Positions 49,356 to 61,100 of a stretch of 64,000 bases of DNA are shown piece by piece; within the stretch, counting starts at the first letter, position 1, and each line of letters opens with the position of its first letter. Location of the stretch: assembly GCF_046630445.1 (NCBI RefSeq), contig NC_092340.1:21511001-21575000 (forward strand), read 5' to 3'. The notes below the pieces were generated by a model. The model had not been told where the DNA came from, made no database searches, and saw only the letters and a list, made by a program, of their open reading frames with translations. The stretch comes from Rutidosis leptorrhynchoides (taxonomy: Eukaryota; Streptophyta; Magnoliopsida; Asterales; Asteraceae). The position numbers were made by a program, and so were the translations under genes.

Positions 49356-49742
49356 AAGACCAATGGGATCGGTCTTCTTCGGGACTAAAGTAACAAAGGA
49401 GGAATTACACCCAAGTGAGATTTCACCTTTTTCCCAAAACCATTCAATTGCACCAATCAAGTCACCTTTTATTTCTTCCCAATATTTCTTATAAAAACGC
49501 AAATTAAAACCATCGGGTCCGGGTGCCTTAGTACTCCTGCATTCAAAAACCGCATCCCTAATTTCTTTCTCGCAAAATGGTAGTTCAAGGGTCATGGAAT
49601 CATCTATGGCAAGACAAGGATAGTTAAGGTCTTCCATACTTGGTCTTTCAATATTAGGTTCCTCAAACATTCGACTAAAGTGGATAAAAATCTCTTCTTT
49701 AATAGTACATGGTGTGTCGACCCAAATGCCATTGATATTCAA
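49356..49742 (-). pseudogene. LINE reverse transcriptase, N-terminal piece before the solo LTR
   Basis: Encodes ...SRMFEEPNIERPSMEDL... then EIRDAVFECRSTKAPGPDGF, the conserved start of plant L1 reverse transcriptases, through SFVTLVPKKTDPIGL, where the solo LTR insertion interrupts it. The frame resumes at 46855. The duplicated 5 bp are aagac. Confidence 0.9.
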
Positions 49743-49761
49743 CCCCCTAATGTTGCTTCTA

Positions 49762-50892
49762 TTATTTTTCCTTTCGAATAATTGAGTGAAAATACTTTAA
49801 ATTCTCATCACCCTCTAGGATCCATTTGATTCGTGCCTTTTGTTTCAACATACTCGATTTCATTCTTTCTTTATCCATCCACTTTTTTCTTGTTTCTAAC
49901 CAATTCTCTTTCTCAATTTCACTAAGTTGATTGTTTTCCGCCTTCAATTCAAGATTGAGTGAAAGTGTTTTCAAAGCTTCAATCTCGCCATCTAGACTAT
50001 TGAATTTGTTCATACTCCATTCCTTTAGCGCACCTTTCACATTTTTTAGCTTGTTTCAGAACACACAATCTTTTCGAGTGTTACTTGATACCGGAACGCA
50101 CCATGAATTCTTAATTACCTCCTCAATACCTTCTTCTTCAAACCATGCATCAAAGATTTTAAATGGTTTAGGACCAAAGTTTCTTTCTTCATCATGCATC
50201 ATAATTGGACAATGATCCGAGTTTTTTCTTTCTAGTGCTACCGTTGTAAGATCTTTCCACATGTTGTAAAAAGATTCAGTGCCAAGGAACCTACCTATCT
50301 TGCTAAACTTGAGACCATCATCACTAACTCTTGTAAAATTTCTCCCACTTATTGGAACTTCCATCAACCCATTGTTTGAAATAAAATCATTGAATCTTCT
50401 CGCCCTATACTCAATATATTCATAATTTAACCTATCCGATTGGGCGCGCACCTCATTAAAGTCCCCACAAATAATCCAACCCGAATTACATCCGTCAATT
50501 AGCTTACTCAATTCTTCCCATAATTTAACTTTACCGACATCATTGTGTGGACCATGAACATTAATAAGATTAAACTTATAACCCGAATCCTTCCACTTTC
50601 CCCTAATACCGATTAAACCATCACTGAAAATAGTGTCAGATGCATCAAAATACCTAGAATCCCAAATAATCAGTTGCCTCCCTGCCATTCCAACCCGTTC
50701 CTTTTGGATAAAATCACAATCGGGTGAGCCCCAAAGAGAATGAATCCAATTGAGATTTATCAATTTCAAACGAGTTTCTTGCAGCGCTAAAAACGTAGGC
50801 TTTTCTTTTGTAATAAATTTTTTAACCCAATAAATTTTATTTTCTTTGGACCCGATCCCAAACCCTCTGATATTAAGAGATATAATCTTCAT
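49762..50892 (-). pseudogene. LINE ORF2 N-terminal part: AP endonuclease and linker
   Basis: The 278-residue frame 50056-50892 starts MKIISLNIRGFG, the usual L1 endonuclease start. It carries the catalytic signatures ALQETRL, ICGDFNEV and SDHCPI of the exonuclease-endonuclease-phosphatase fold, which nicks target DNA. A stop at 50056 interrupts it. The same frame reopens five codons later and runs 93 codons to 49762 through the linker (KARIKWILEGDENLKYFH), typical of plant ORF2 before the reverse transcriptase. A frameshift follows. Confidence 0.9.
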
Positions 50893-51342
50893 GAAAAATA
50901 AAAATTATGAAAAAGGAGGGGATGAAGGAAGCTTACTGAGAAGGTGTTTTGGCCTTCCACTTAAGCCCCAATTTGGTTCCATAAATTCTTACATCTGTGG
51001 AATTGATTGAACCTGTTGAATTACTGTTGCTCGAGTGGGTTTTCTGTGAGTGAACGTTATTCACCGAGTCCTTGAGATGTTTGTCACATGATGAGCACAT
51101 GGAACGGATTGGATGTTCATCAGTTCTTGAGCTCCTTGCGGTGTTTTTTATGTTCATCATCCTTGATGATGCCTTCCATCTACACATACTTGACCAGCAG
51201 CACTTGTGTCTCTTCTCAGAACCACGTTTATTTGTTTCTTTGCTTTTCAATTTAGTTTTAGTAGTTTTAACTCCCGGCCCATTATCCTTTTGACCCACTT
51301 TGCTTGAAATATCCACCTTTGGGCCTAAATTTATCTCCTGGT

Positions 51343-52960
51343 CTACCTCATTATCATCAGTTCGGCCCTCTCTACATCACCTTGGCCCACTAAAATGTTA
51401 TCTACTTTTTCTTTACCTACGTCCAGATTTATTTCTTTCTCTATTTCCACGCGTGTTTCTGTTATGGGGAAACAAGGGTTTTTCTTCTTGGGACTTATAA
51501 TGCCTGGAGACACACGCTCGACAATATCTCTGTCACAATTCTCATCAACTATATCTTTTTCTAATTTCCCAACATCGATATCTTCAAAAAGTTCTTGTAA
51601 ACCTATACAAAAACTAGTCTCCCCATATTCCTCTACTACCGGAATATTCTCCGTGCAACCATGTTCACCGGAAAAACCATCTTCCATAGGATTCTCATCT
51701 TCCATTGGACTTTTGACCTCATTCATCTCTTTGTTATTTTCTGCCGACTGATTATCAACATTGATATAGTTAATATTAATCTCAAAATCAGAGTTAAACG
51801 AATTGAGACTAACATTATCTTCCTCATCAAAGGTATCCCCAACGAACTCGTCATCATCATCTACCATGTCATCGTTTGTTTTAGCTTCATCCTCATCTTC
51901 AACATTAACATCATTAAAATCTTGTTCCTTTTCATCATACTCATCTTCCTCAGGACTCAGAACTAACTTAAGACATGTGACAGCATGACAATCTTCATTG
52001 ACTAGGACTGGACAATCCTTATTACTTACAGATACAATAATTTCATCATTTATTATACCCTTATGCCTAGAAACTATGATGACTTCACCATGATCAAGGT
52101 TTTGGTCCCCTTGAGTAATTTCACAGTTCTTCATGTCAACTACTTCCCCCCACATACAACCTATTGATCTGAAGACTCCTTCATTCCAGCAAACTGTTGG
52201 TACATTCTTCACCATTAAACAGACCAATCTAGAATCACAGAGATAGTTATCATCCATAACCCTAACCCTATTACACCACTTATGAATTGCATAATCCTTA
52301 TTATCTCTAACACATTTTGCTTCAAATGATGAATTAAACACCTGCAAAATATCAGTACCACCTAAATATTTAACTTCACAGTTGATTAATCCTTTGGCCC
52401 GACTAAGTTCAACCATTTGTGGTATTATCTTCCAATCTTTAACATTACCCACTAGTGATCTTTTTGATAGATGAGTGTTGCGTTCATGATTCTTAACCGT
52501 TATCTTTTTTATTTTCACCTTGTCAGAATTTTTACACTCCTTTGCTTTCTTTTCTTCAGCTTTGTTATTAAGAACTTCTCTCAGGTCCGCTTTTTTCAGA
52601 AAATGGCGTATGTCTTGTTGATTCCCAGGGACGTTGTTACCGATAACATCACTGTAACACCTGTGATCTCTGAATGCATTATTGTTGTAGGTTTGATGAT
52701 TATATCCAGGATGATAGTTCTTGAAAGTTTGGTTGGGATTGAACTTATCATCATCATCAAGTCTCCGTTCTACAGCCTTGAATACTCGAATAGGGTTGCC
52801 ATCGAAACTTATGTGTTTTAGTGTTTATAACATAAAATCTTCATCAATCACTTTGCTAAATCGTGCGAAAGCGAATCTCTGACCCCCTTTTAATCTCTTG
52901 CCTGCGGGATTATAGCCAAAATGCCCATTCCCATGTAGTTTCTTGCGCTGGAGCCCAAAA
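51343..52960 (-). pseudogene. LINE ORF1 (RNA-binding protein), 5'-truncated
   Basis: The longest stretch is 51343-52518 (391 residues from ATG). The same frame stays open upstream to 52824. An in-frame TAA at 52825-52827 separates it from the RRM end at about 52828-52960, whose KGGQRFAFARF corresponds to the RNP1 motif of plant L1 ORF1 proteins. After the RRM come a basic linker, a globular part (about residues 20-190 of the long stretch) typical of plant LINE ORF1, and a strongly acidic segment (EDEYDEKEQDFNDVNVEDED). In the family it binds LINE RNA to form the transposition particle. The N-terminal half of the RRM is missing. Confidence 0.75.
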
Positions 52961-52982
52961 AAAAAAAAATTGCCAGATTGCC

Positions 52983-53052
52983 CTCGCAAGACGCAAGGAG
53001 GCTTGCGAGTTGCCATCGCAAGGTGCAAGTTTGAGTCCTTGCGTCTTGCGAG
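52983..53052. repeat. 16-bp perfect inverted repeat, cttgcg-rich
   Basis: ctcgcaagacgcaagg (52983-52998) pairs with ccttgcgtcttgcgag (53037-53052). The 38 bp between them carry further cttgcg/cgcaag words. It is GC-rich in an AT-rich setting and sits at the border between the truncated LINE and the MULE gene. Confidence 0.85.
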
Positions 53053-53262
53053 CTTGCGACCTTATCTGATCAGAAATACGATTTTGTGGATAAGATTTCG
53101 TCAGATATCCTAGATTTTTACGGATAATATTATGTCCCTATATATAGATTGACCCTGAGACTTTGAAATCACAGTCTCATAAATATTTCAAAAATTTTCA
53201 ATGCAGAGCTTATACCCACGTTAAGGTACTATTTTAATCACTTTTTCACTAATTTTGTCATT

Positions 53263-53817
53263 ATGAATTGTGTAAATGATGATAAATTTGTTGTTAATAT
53301 ATGTTGTGGGAGTTCTTTTGAGTACATTAACAACATAACCATATATATGCCACGAGATTGTTTTAGAATTCGGTTAAGACTCCCAATTGCGCCCGTAAAA
53401 CCAATGAATCGGAGAATATTGTTAAAAAATGTTCTTAAAAAGATTCAATTCCCACCGAATGCAGCTGTTTCAATGAGATACGTTTTTAATAATCAAGTTT
53501 TTGATATTACTGATGATGATGAAGACTTTCTAGAGTTTTTACAATATGCAATTGTAAATGCTCCTATTGATATTTATATTGTCGATAGATTAATAATGCA
53601 TCAGCCACAATGGATTCCAGAAACAAAATTCTCGACAAACCAGCCACTACTACAACAAAACCAAGAAACACCCACACCAAAAAAACCAAAATCACCAAAA
53701 CCACTAAAACACCAACCACAACAATTATTACTACAAAGTGATACCGAAGAAAACCTTGCAAGCAACAATTTGGAAGCGAAAGAACCTGAATTGCCACTTC
53801 CTAACACAGAAGAGTTT
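53263..53817 (+). pseudogene. MULE transposase, N-terminal part
   Basis: The 185 codons start MNCVNDDKFVVNICCG. Residues about 45-105 (MNRRILLKNVLKKIQFPPNA, then VFDITDDDEDFLEFLQYA) have the look of the PB1/ubiquitin-like N-terminal module found in many plant mudrA-type proteins and in domesticated MUSTANG B proteins. A Pro/Gln/Lys-rich low-complexity linker follows (TPKKPKSPKPLKHQPQQ). The coding sequence continues after element B at 61101. The PB1 reading is tentative. Confidence 0.7.
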
Positions 53818-56349
53818 TGTAACATCCCGCGTTTTTCCGTTAAATTTGTTTTAACACCGTCTTTTTTTTTTATATAATACCTTTTGTTATCTAAATTCGT
53901 GTCTTTCATTAACTAACGTTCATAATATTCCCGTTATTTAATTATAACATCACTCGTTTACTCTAGCGTTTTTAAAAATATTCGCTCGGTTAATTCCCGC
54001 ACCCGCTTTGAAACTTGAGGGACCAAACTTGCCAAGTGGGCAAAAATTTGACTAGGTCAAATAGTCAAAGTGGCCTTCTCCTCCATCCATTCCACCTCCC
54101 TCATTCTTGCTACTTTCATATCTTCTCTCAAACCCCAACATCAAAGATTTATCATCTAAATTCAATCAAGGAAGTTCATCACAAAACAAATTACATATTC
54201 GTGTTCCTCTCTTCATCCTCTTCGATTTGGTACCAATTTCATAGCTTGGGGTAAGGTTTCTAAAAACTCTAGATTTCTCAAATTCATTTTATAAACTTGA
54301 AATGGTGTTAGTTAGTGTCTATGGCTCAAGTCTAACATGAATATACGTTTTGTTTGCTCGATTTGTTGTTTTTGGAGTAACTAGCATGAACTTGAAATGG
54401 GTGCGCTTAATCTTTGATTTTGGATGAGTTAATGTTGTTTAAATGTTAAAGTTCATGTATTAAAAGTGTTACTAGAATCATTAGCTTCAAATTGATGTTT
54501 AGGTTGATTTAGAAAAGCTTCCTTTACAAAATTGTTGAATTCATGATTTTGGTTAGGGTTTGATGAACTTTAAAATGTGATTTTGATGCATTGAATGCTT
54601 GTTAATGTTGTTAGTAAGTATTTAATTGTATTGTATGTTTCATTACCTTCAAAACGATGTATCGTATGTGTAAATTGGATTCCCGAGTTAAGGAATGCGT
54701 TTTGTGAACTTGAAACCTTGATTTTGAACGTTTAATGATCATTTATTGAGGTTTTCATTATTGATAATGATGGATTTGATTCATGAAATGTGTGTAGTTG
54801 TATTCCTTGTTAAATTACCTTTCAAACGATATAAGATACGTGTTTTGAATGTTAACGAGTCAAAAGTTATGATCGTTTGAAGTTGAAATAGTCTAACTGT
54901 AAACTGCCCCAGAATTGCTGCACCAGATGCAGATGCGGTGCATCTGCCTCAGATGCGGCGCATCTGAGGCAGACCACCCATTTTGGTCAATTTTCGTTCA
55001 ATTCTAAGCATGCTACGCACCCCCGATCAACATGAAACTTGGACAACATGCTCATATATGATTTCTAAGCTTAGGAAAATAGTTCGGGACCCGACCCGAC
55101 CCCGTTGACTTTGACCAAGTTTGACTTTTAGTCAAACTTAACAAAACATTTATGCAATCGTTCTAATCTTATTTTATACTTGATTCTTGCATGAAACTTG
55201 ATAACGTGATTCACATGCTATTTATTCGAGTCGTAACGAACCATAGGACTAATTGAACACATTTCACCCGACCTTGTGACGTAACCGGTTAATTGATACA
55301 ACTTACTTGTTTAGGTCAAGGCTAAGCAACTTTCATGCACACGTTTACTTTGTGAAGTACTTTTATACTCGTGCACTCGAGGTGAGATCATAGTCCCACC
55401 TTTGCAAATACTTTTATACTTTAAATCGTGGGCTGAGAAACATATACTTTATATACACTTTATACGATTTATACTTTCATACTTTGAACACAAATACTAA
55501 TACAAGAGCAAAGAAACATAAGAGTTAGAACAAAAATCCTCAAGTTTAATTACCATTAGTTACACTTGTAGGGTGTGAGCGAGAATTTATGTTGTGTGGC
55601 CATACGGGTTTGACGAACCCTCGTCTGACGGATGAAACATATTTTCGGTGTATAGTATAGGTTCTAACACTATTATGCAGAGGTAAGATTCAGTTAAGTT
55701 TTGGTAATTGGGTGCTCGTGATACAGACAACATCTTTTGGGATGTATACGCTTGATATTCACTTTATACAAAATCTTATGGTTTACAAATAACATCTTTT
55801 GAGATGTATACTTTTTGATACAAACACATCTTTAGAGATGTATACGCTTGATACTAAACCTTGTGATTCAAAAACATACTTTTACAAATACATTTATTAT
55901 CTCACCAACGTTTTTCGTTGACAGTTTTCTACATGTTTTCTCAGGTTCATACATGGCTATTTGATACATGCTTTCGCGTACACTTATACTTGCTTGGAGT
56001 CAAGCATACATGCATACACTCTGATTTCTTGCTTGGAGTCAAGCATACATACATGCATACGCTAGTGATAGTACCTTTGGATTCAAACAAATGTTTACAT
56101 ACTTACACTATTTATAGCAGCCGTGATTTTCAACTTATTATGTCGCAAGTTATTTCATTTATACTTTATAACTTTTGTAAACTTAAACTTGTTGTCGAAC
56201 CATTTGGTAAACTAAACTTTGCAAGTCTTGTACTTTTCAAATGAATGCGACATAGTTTTGGTCAAACGAGTCTCATATAGGGACTACGACCATGTAACGG
56301 GACCTAAGTTAGCGGCGCCGTCAATGACGATTTTTGTCGGGTCGCTACA
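53818..56349 (+). repeat. 5' LTR of element B
   Basis: Starts TGTAACATCCCG, ends GTCGCTACA. It contains GC-rich palindromes at 54930-54971, in a region otherwise poor in G+C. Confidence 0.92.
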
Positions 56350-57028
56350 GATGGTATCAGAGCGTTGGTTGTAGGGATCTAGGATGTGCATTAGTGTGTC
56401 TGACAGAGTCGTTAGGACGCATTAGTGAATCTAGACTACAACCGGATAGTTAACCATTGCATTCTGACATACATTTGCTATAGATAGCACTTACTTGACT
56501 AGTTGTGCATTATACTTAAACCTTTCTTAGGTGAACTCCTTATTGGTACCAAACTTTCATCATACGAATCAGTATTCTACCACTTTCTGATAACACACGT
56601 AAATTCGAGATTCATGCGCGTAAGGATGACGACGACTTCATTAGTCACATTTGTTCGGGAACTTCGACTCTCAGATTGTTATTCGCCACCGTTTCAACTT
56701 ACTATCAGTTTCCCACCGGTGTTTCTTACTATCTACTTTTTCGTGTTACTACCATCACTACTCTAGGTGAGTATCGTCGTCACTACTTATCACTACGGTT
56801 GCATACTATTCGTTATCATGATGCATTACTCTTTTAGTACCTAAATGCATTATTGTTTGACTTGAACCGCATTGACGTGAACAATCATTTATACACTTCC
56901 CTCGGGGAACGCTTCTTTAGAGTTGCACTAATTCTTTCGATTCAATACGAGTCACGTTAGAGACGTCGTTACACTTTGTTTATTTTAAATTTTCACGATT
57001 ACACGAACTTGAATTTATGGGGTGATGT

Positions 57029-58440
57029 GGGAATGGAGGTATGAGTTAGCATAATATAACGACACTCGATCAACGTGGTTATATTATGGTAAGCCATACC
57101 AAAGTTCTAATGACTCGTGATGGTGATTGGACTCGATCAACCTAATCACCACCATGTGCCATGTACATGACTTCATTTTTCTTGTTTGAACATCCGACAA
57201 CTCCGAGAATACTGATAACAACCATACCCGGGTACACATCGTCGATTATTATCGAACCAAACTTATGCTTCCGAATGAATGACAAATTCCTTCGACTTCA
57301 ACCATATGATATACGTGTATACTATCTCGTTTTCGCGCAATTTTATCGACGAACTACAAAATGTTTGGTATGCTCATATCGAGGCGGAAACTTCTCTCGC
57401 CTTATACTCGTACTTTCGTTTAAGGAAATCTTTATTCTAAATTCTCAATGGAGAGAGAGACTCTTCACGTTATACTAGTATTCGCCACGAGGGTGAATAG
57501 TCCTAAGGAACGTTTTTCAGAACCCGATAAGAAACATGCTCTAACGAACGTTTTTAGAAACCGATAAATCTTCCGCGGCGCAAAATTCTTGAGAAACAAA
57601 AACTTGTTCCAACAAACGTTTTCAAGTCCTAACAAACTTGTTCGAATATACCTTACAGAACTGTACCTCATTTTAGATCGAAATCCTCGTTTCACTTCTA
57701 GATTTCGGAGTACCTTACAAAAAGCCTCGGGACCACGTTTAGACATGAGTACCGAGTATCATCCACAAACCGATGGACTAAGCAAACACACGATTCAAAC
57801 CTCGAAAACCATAATACGAGTTTGTGTTATCGACTTCAAATTTACTTGAGAAAAGTTTTTGCCTTTAACCAAATTCTCTTACAACGATGGTTATCATTCA
57901 AATCTTAACGTCACACCTTTTGAAATCTTATATGACCGGAAACGTCATTCTCCTTTTGTAGAACCAAGTAAATGATAATCAAGTCACCGAACCCGGACTC
58001 ATTCATGGAGTAACCGTTAAAATCATTCCAATCCGAGAAAGGCTCGAGATGGCCCGTAGTCACCAAAGGAGCTATGCCAATGTTAGACGTAAACCTTTCA
58101 AATTCCATGTGGGAAACCGCATAACGTTAAAAGTCGCACCTTGAAAAGGTATAGTCCGTTTCGGAAACGTAGAAAGCTAACTCCGCGATATTTGATCCTT
58201 TTAAAAATCTTGGGGTGTTTTGGACCCGTTGCTAGCCATTTAGATTTTCCGACTCGTTTGAGTCTCCGTTCATCCTACATTCCATGTATCGAACCTGAAA
58301 AAGTGTCTTGCCGAACAAGAACTTGTATTCCTTTCGATGAGCTTACTATCGATGACAAACTCTACTTCATAGGAGAACCGATTGAAATTATGGATCGTAA
58401 AGCCGAACCTTAAAACAACGTAAAATCTCGACCGCCAAAA
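57029..58440 (+). pseudogene. Interior of element B: shared structured segment and pol remnants
   Basis: 57029-57165 is the structured segment shared with element A (7984-8125). About 57690-57840 keeps an integrase remnant (RLDMSTEYHPQTDGLS). About 58140-58410 keeps the C-terminal region (FDELTIDDKLYFIGEPIEIM, then MDRKAEP), matching the part before the chromodomain in elements C and D. The order agrees with a chromoviral gypsy ancestor. Many breaks; not functional. Confidence 0.75.
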
Positions 58441-58569
58441 TTCGTTGAAATGCCCATGGAAGTACCTTCACTTATTCGTAGAATTGACAACGCAAGGTTT
58501 CGAAGAAGAAGCAACAACTATTACTTCCAACTAAATTTCAGGACGAAATTTCTTTTAAGGTGTAGGTAA

Positions 58570-61100
58570 TGTAACATCCCGCGTTTTTCCGTTAAATTTG
58601 TTTTAACACCGTCTTTTTTTTTAGATAATACCTTTTGTTATCTAAATTCGTGTCTTTCGTTAACTAACGTTCATAATATTCCCGTTATTTAATTATAACA
58701 TCACTCGTTTACTCTAGCGTTTTTAAAAATATTCGCTCGGTTAATTCCCGCACCCGCTTTGAAACTTGAGGGACTAAACTTGCCAAGTGGGCAAAAATTT
58801 GACTAGGTCAAATAGTCAAAGTGGCCTTCTCCTCCATCCATTCCACCTCCCTCATTCTTGCTACTTTCATATCTTCTCTCAAACCCCAACATCAAAGATT
58901 TATCATCTAAATTCAATCAAGGAAGTTCATCACAAAACAAATTACATATTCGTGATCCTCTCTTCATCCTCTTCGATTTGGTACCAATTTCATAGCTTGG
59001 GGTAAGGTTTCTAAAAACTCTAGATTTCTCAAATTCGTTTTATAAACTTGAAATGGTGTTAGTTAGTGTCTATGGCTCAAGTCAAACATGAATATATGTT
59101 TGGTTTGCTCGATTTGTTGTTTTTGGAGTAACTAGCATGAACTTGAAATGGGTGTGCTTAATCTTTGATTTTGGATGAGTTAATGTTGTTTAAATGTTAA
59201 AGTTCATGTATTAAAAGTGTTACAAGCATCATTATCTTTAAATTGATGTTTAGGTTGATTTAGAAAAGCTTCCTTTACAAATTTATTGAATTCATGATTT
59301 TGGTTAGGGTTTGATGAACTTTAAAACGGGATTTTGATGCATTGAATGCTTGTTAATTTTGTTAGTAAGTATTTAATTGTATTTTATGTTTCATTACCTT
59401 CAAAACGATGTATCGTATCTGTAAATTGGATTCCCGAGTTAAGGAATGCGTTTTGTGAACTTGAAACCTTGATTTTGAACGTTTAATGATCATTTATTGA
59501 GGTTTTCATTGTTGATAATGATGGATTTAATTCATGAAATGTGTGTAGTTGTATTCCTTGTTAAATTACCTTTCCAATGATATAAGATACGTATTTAGAA
59601 TGTTAACGAGTCAAAAGTTATGATCGTTTGAAGTTGAAATCGTCTAAGTGTAAACTGCCCCAGAATTGCTGCACCAGATGCAGATGCGGCGCATCTGCCT
59701 CAGATGCGGCGCATCTGAGGTAGACTGCCCATTTTGGTCAGTTTTCGTTCAATTCTAAGCATGCTACGCACCCCCGATCAACATGAAACTTGGACAACAT
59801 GCTCATATATGATTTCTAAGCTTAGGAAAATAGTTCGGGACCCGACCCGACCCCGTTGACTTTGACCAAGTTTGACTTTTAGTCAAACTTAACAAAACAC
59901 TTATGCAATCGTTCTAATCTTATTTTATACTTGATTCTTGCATGAAACTTGATAACATGATTCACATGCTATTTATTCGAGTCGTAACGAGCCATAGGAA
60001 TAATTGAACACATTTCACCCGACCTTGTGTCGTAACCGGTTAATTGATACAAATTACTTGTTTAGGTCAAGGCTAAGCAACTTTCATGCACACGTTTACT
60101 TTGTGAAGTACTTTTATACTCGTGCACTCGAGGTGAGATCATAGTCCCACCTTTGCAAATACTTTTATACTTTAAATCGTGGGCTGAGAAACATATACTT
60201 TATATACATTTTATACGGTTTATACTTTCATACTTTGAACACAAATACTAATACAAGAGCAAAGAAACATACGAGTTAGAACAAAAATCCTCAAGTTCAA
60301 TTACCATTAGTTACACTTGTAGGGTGTGAGCGAGAATTTATGTTGTGTGGCCATACGGGTTTGACGAACCCTCGTCTAACGGATGAAACGTATTTTCGGT
60401 GTATAGTGTAGGTTCTAACACTATTATGCAGAGGTAAGATTCAGTTAAGTTTTGGTAATTGGGTGCTCGTGATACAGACAACATCTTTTGGGATGTATAC
60501 GCTTGATATTCACTTTATACAAAATCTTATGGTTTACAAATAACATCTTTTGAGATGTATACTTTTTGATACAAACACATCTTTAGAGATGTATACGCTT
60601 GATACTAAACCTTGTGATTCAAAAACATACTTTTACAAATACATTTATGATCTCACCAACGTTTTTCGTTGACAGTTTTCTACATGTTTTCTCAGGTTCA
60701 TACATGGCTATTTGATACATGCTTCCGCGTACACTTATACTTGCTTGGAGTCAAGCATACATGCATACACTCTGATTTCTTGCTTGGAGTCAAGCATACA
60801 TACATGCATACGCTAGTGATAGCACCTTTGGATTCAAACAAATGTTTACATACTTACACTATTTATAGCAGCCGTGATTTTCAACTTATTATGTCGCAAG
60901 TTATTTCATTTATACTTTATAACTTTTGTAAACTTAAACTTGTTGTCGAACCATTTGGTAAACTAAACTTTGCAAGTCTTGTACTTTTCAAATGAATGCG
61001 ACATAGTTTTGGTCAAACGAGTCTCATATAGGGACTACGACCACGTAACGGGACCTAAGTTAGCGGCGCCGTCAATGACGATTTTTGTCGGGTCGCTACA
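58570..61100 (+). repeat. 3' LTR of element B
   Basis: Starts TGTAACATCCCG directly after the PPT-like tract (about 58541-58569), ends GTCGCTACA. The right agttt duplication follows. Confidence 0.92.

Larger units (their letters stand above)
44573..52975 (-). mobile_element. L1-type LINE on the minus strand, split by a solo LTR
   Basis: A 17-base T run at 44573-44589 is the poly(A) tail of a minus-strand element. Reading leftwards from about 52975 it encodes ORF1 (RRM-like), then ORF2 with AP endonuclease, reverse transcriptase and a C-terminal zinc-binding region. About 5.9 kb belongs to the LINE; the rest is solo LTR 46856-49355. The 5' end stops within the RRM, so it is 5'-truncated. By frame comparison it has at least two in-frame stops and three frameshifts plus the insertion. 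It cannot move itself. No clear target duplication is seen. Its tail ends about 420 bp past the PYL stop, tail to tail with that gene. Confidence 0.93.
53818..61100 (+). mobile_element. Element B: deleted gypsy-type LTR element in the MULE gene
   Basis: The LTRs at 53818-56349 and 58570-61100 (2532 and 2531 bp) start TGTAACATCCCGCG and end GGTCGCTACA. The target duplication agttt is at 53813-53817 and 61101-61105. The primer-binding site is TGGTATCAGAGC at 56352-56363. The interior is only 2.2 kb, with integrase and C-terminal remnants and no reverse transcriptase. The LTRs are nearly the same length and about 98-99 percent identical, so it is young. It is a non-autonomous deletion derivative and heavily broken inside. 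Confidence 0.92.

Noticed and set aside
54015-54254. 79-residue frame repeated at 58787-59005
   Set aside because: Duplicate because it lies in both LTRs of element B; no domain. The same holds for 55918-56244 and 60669-60995.
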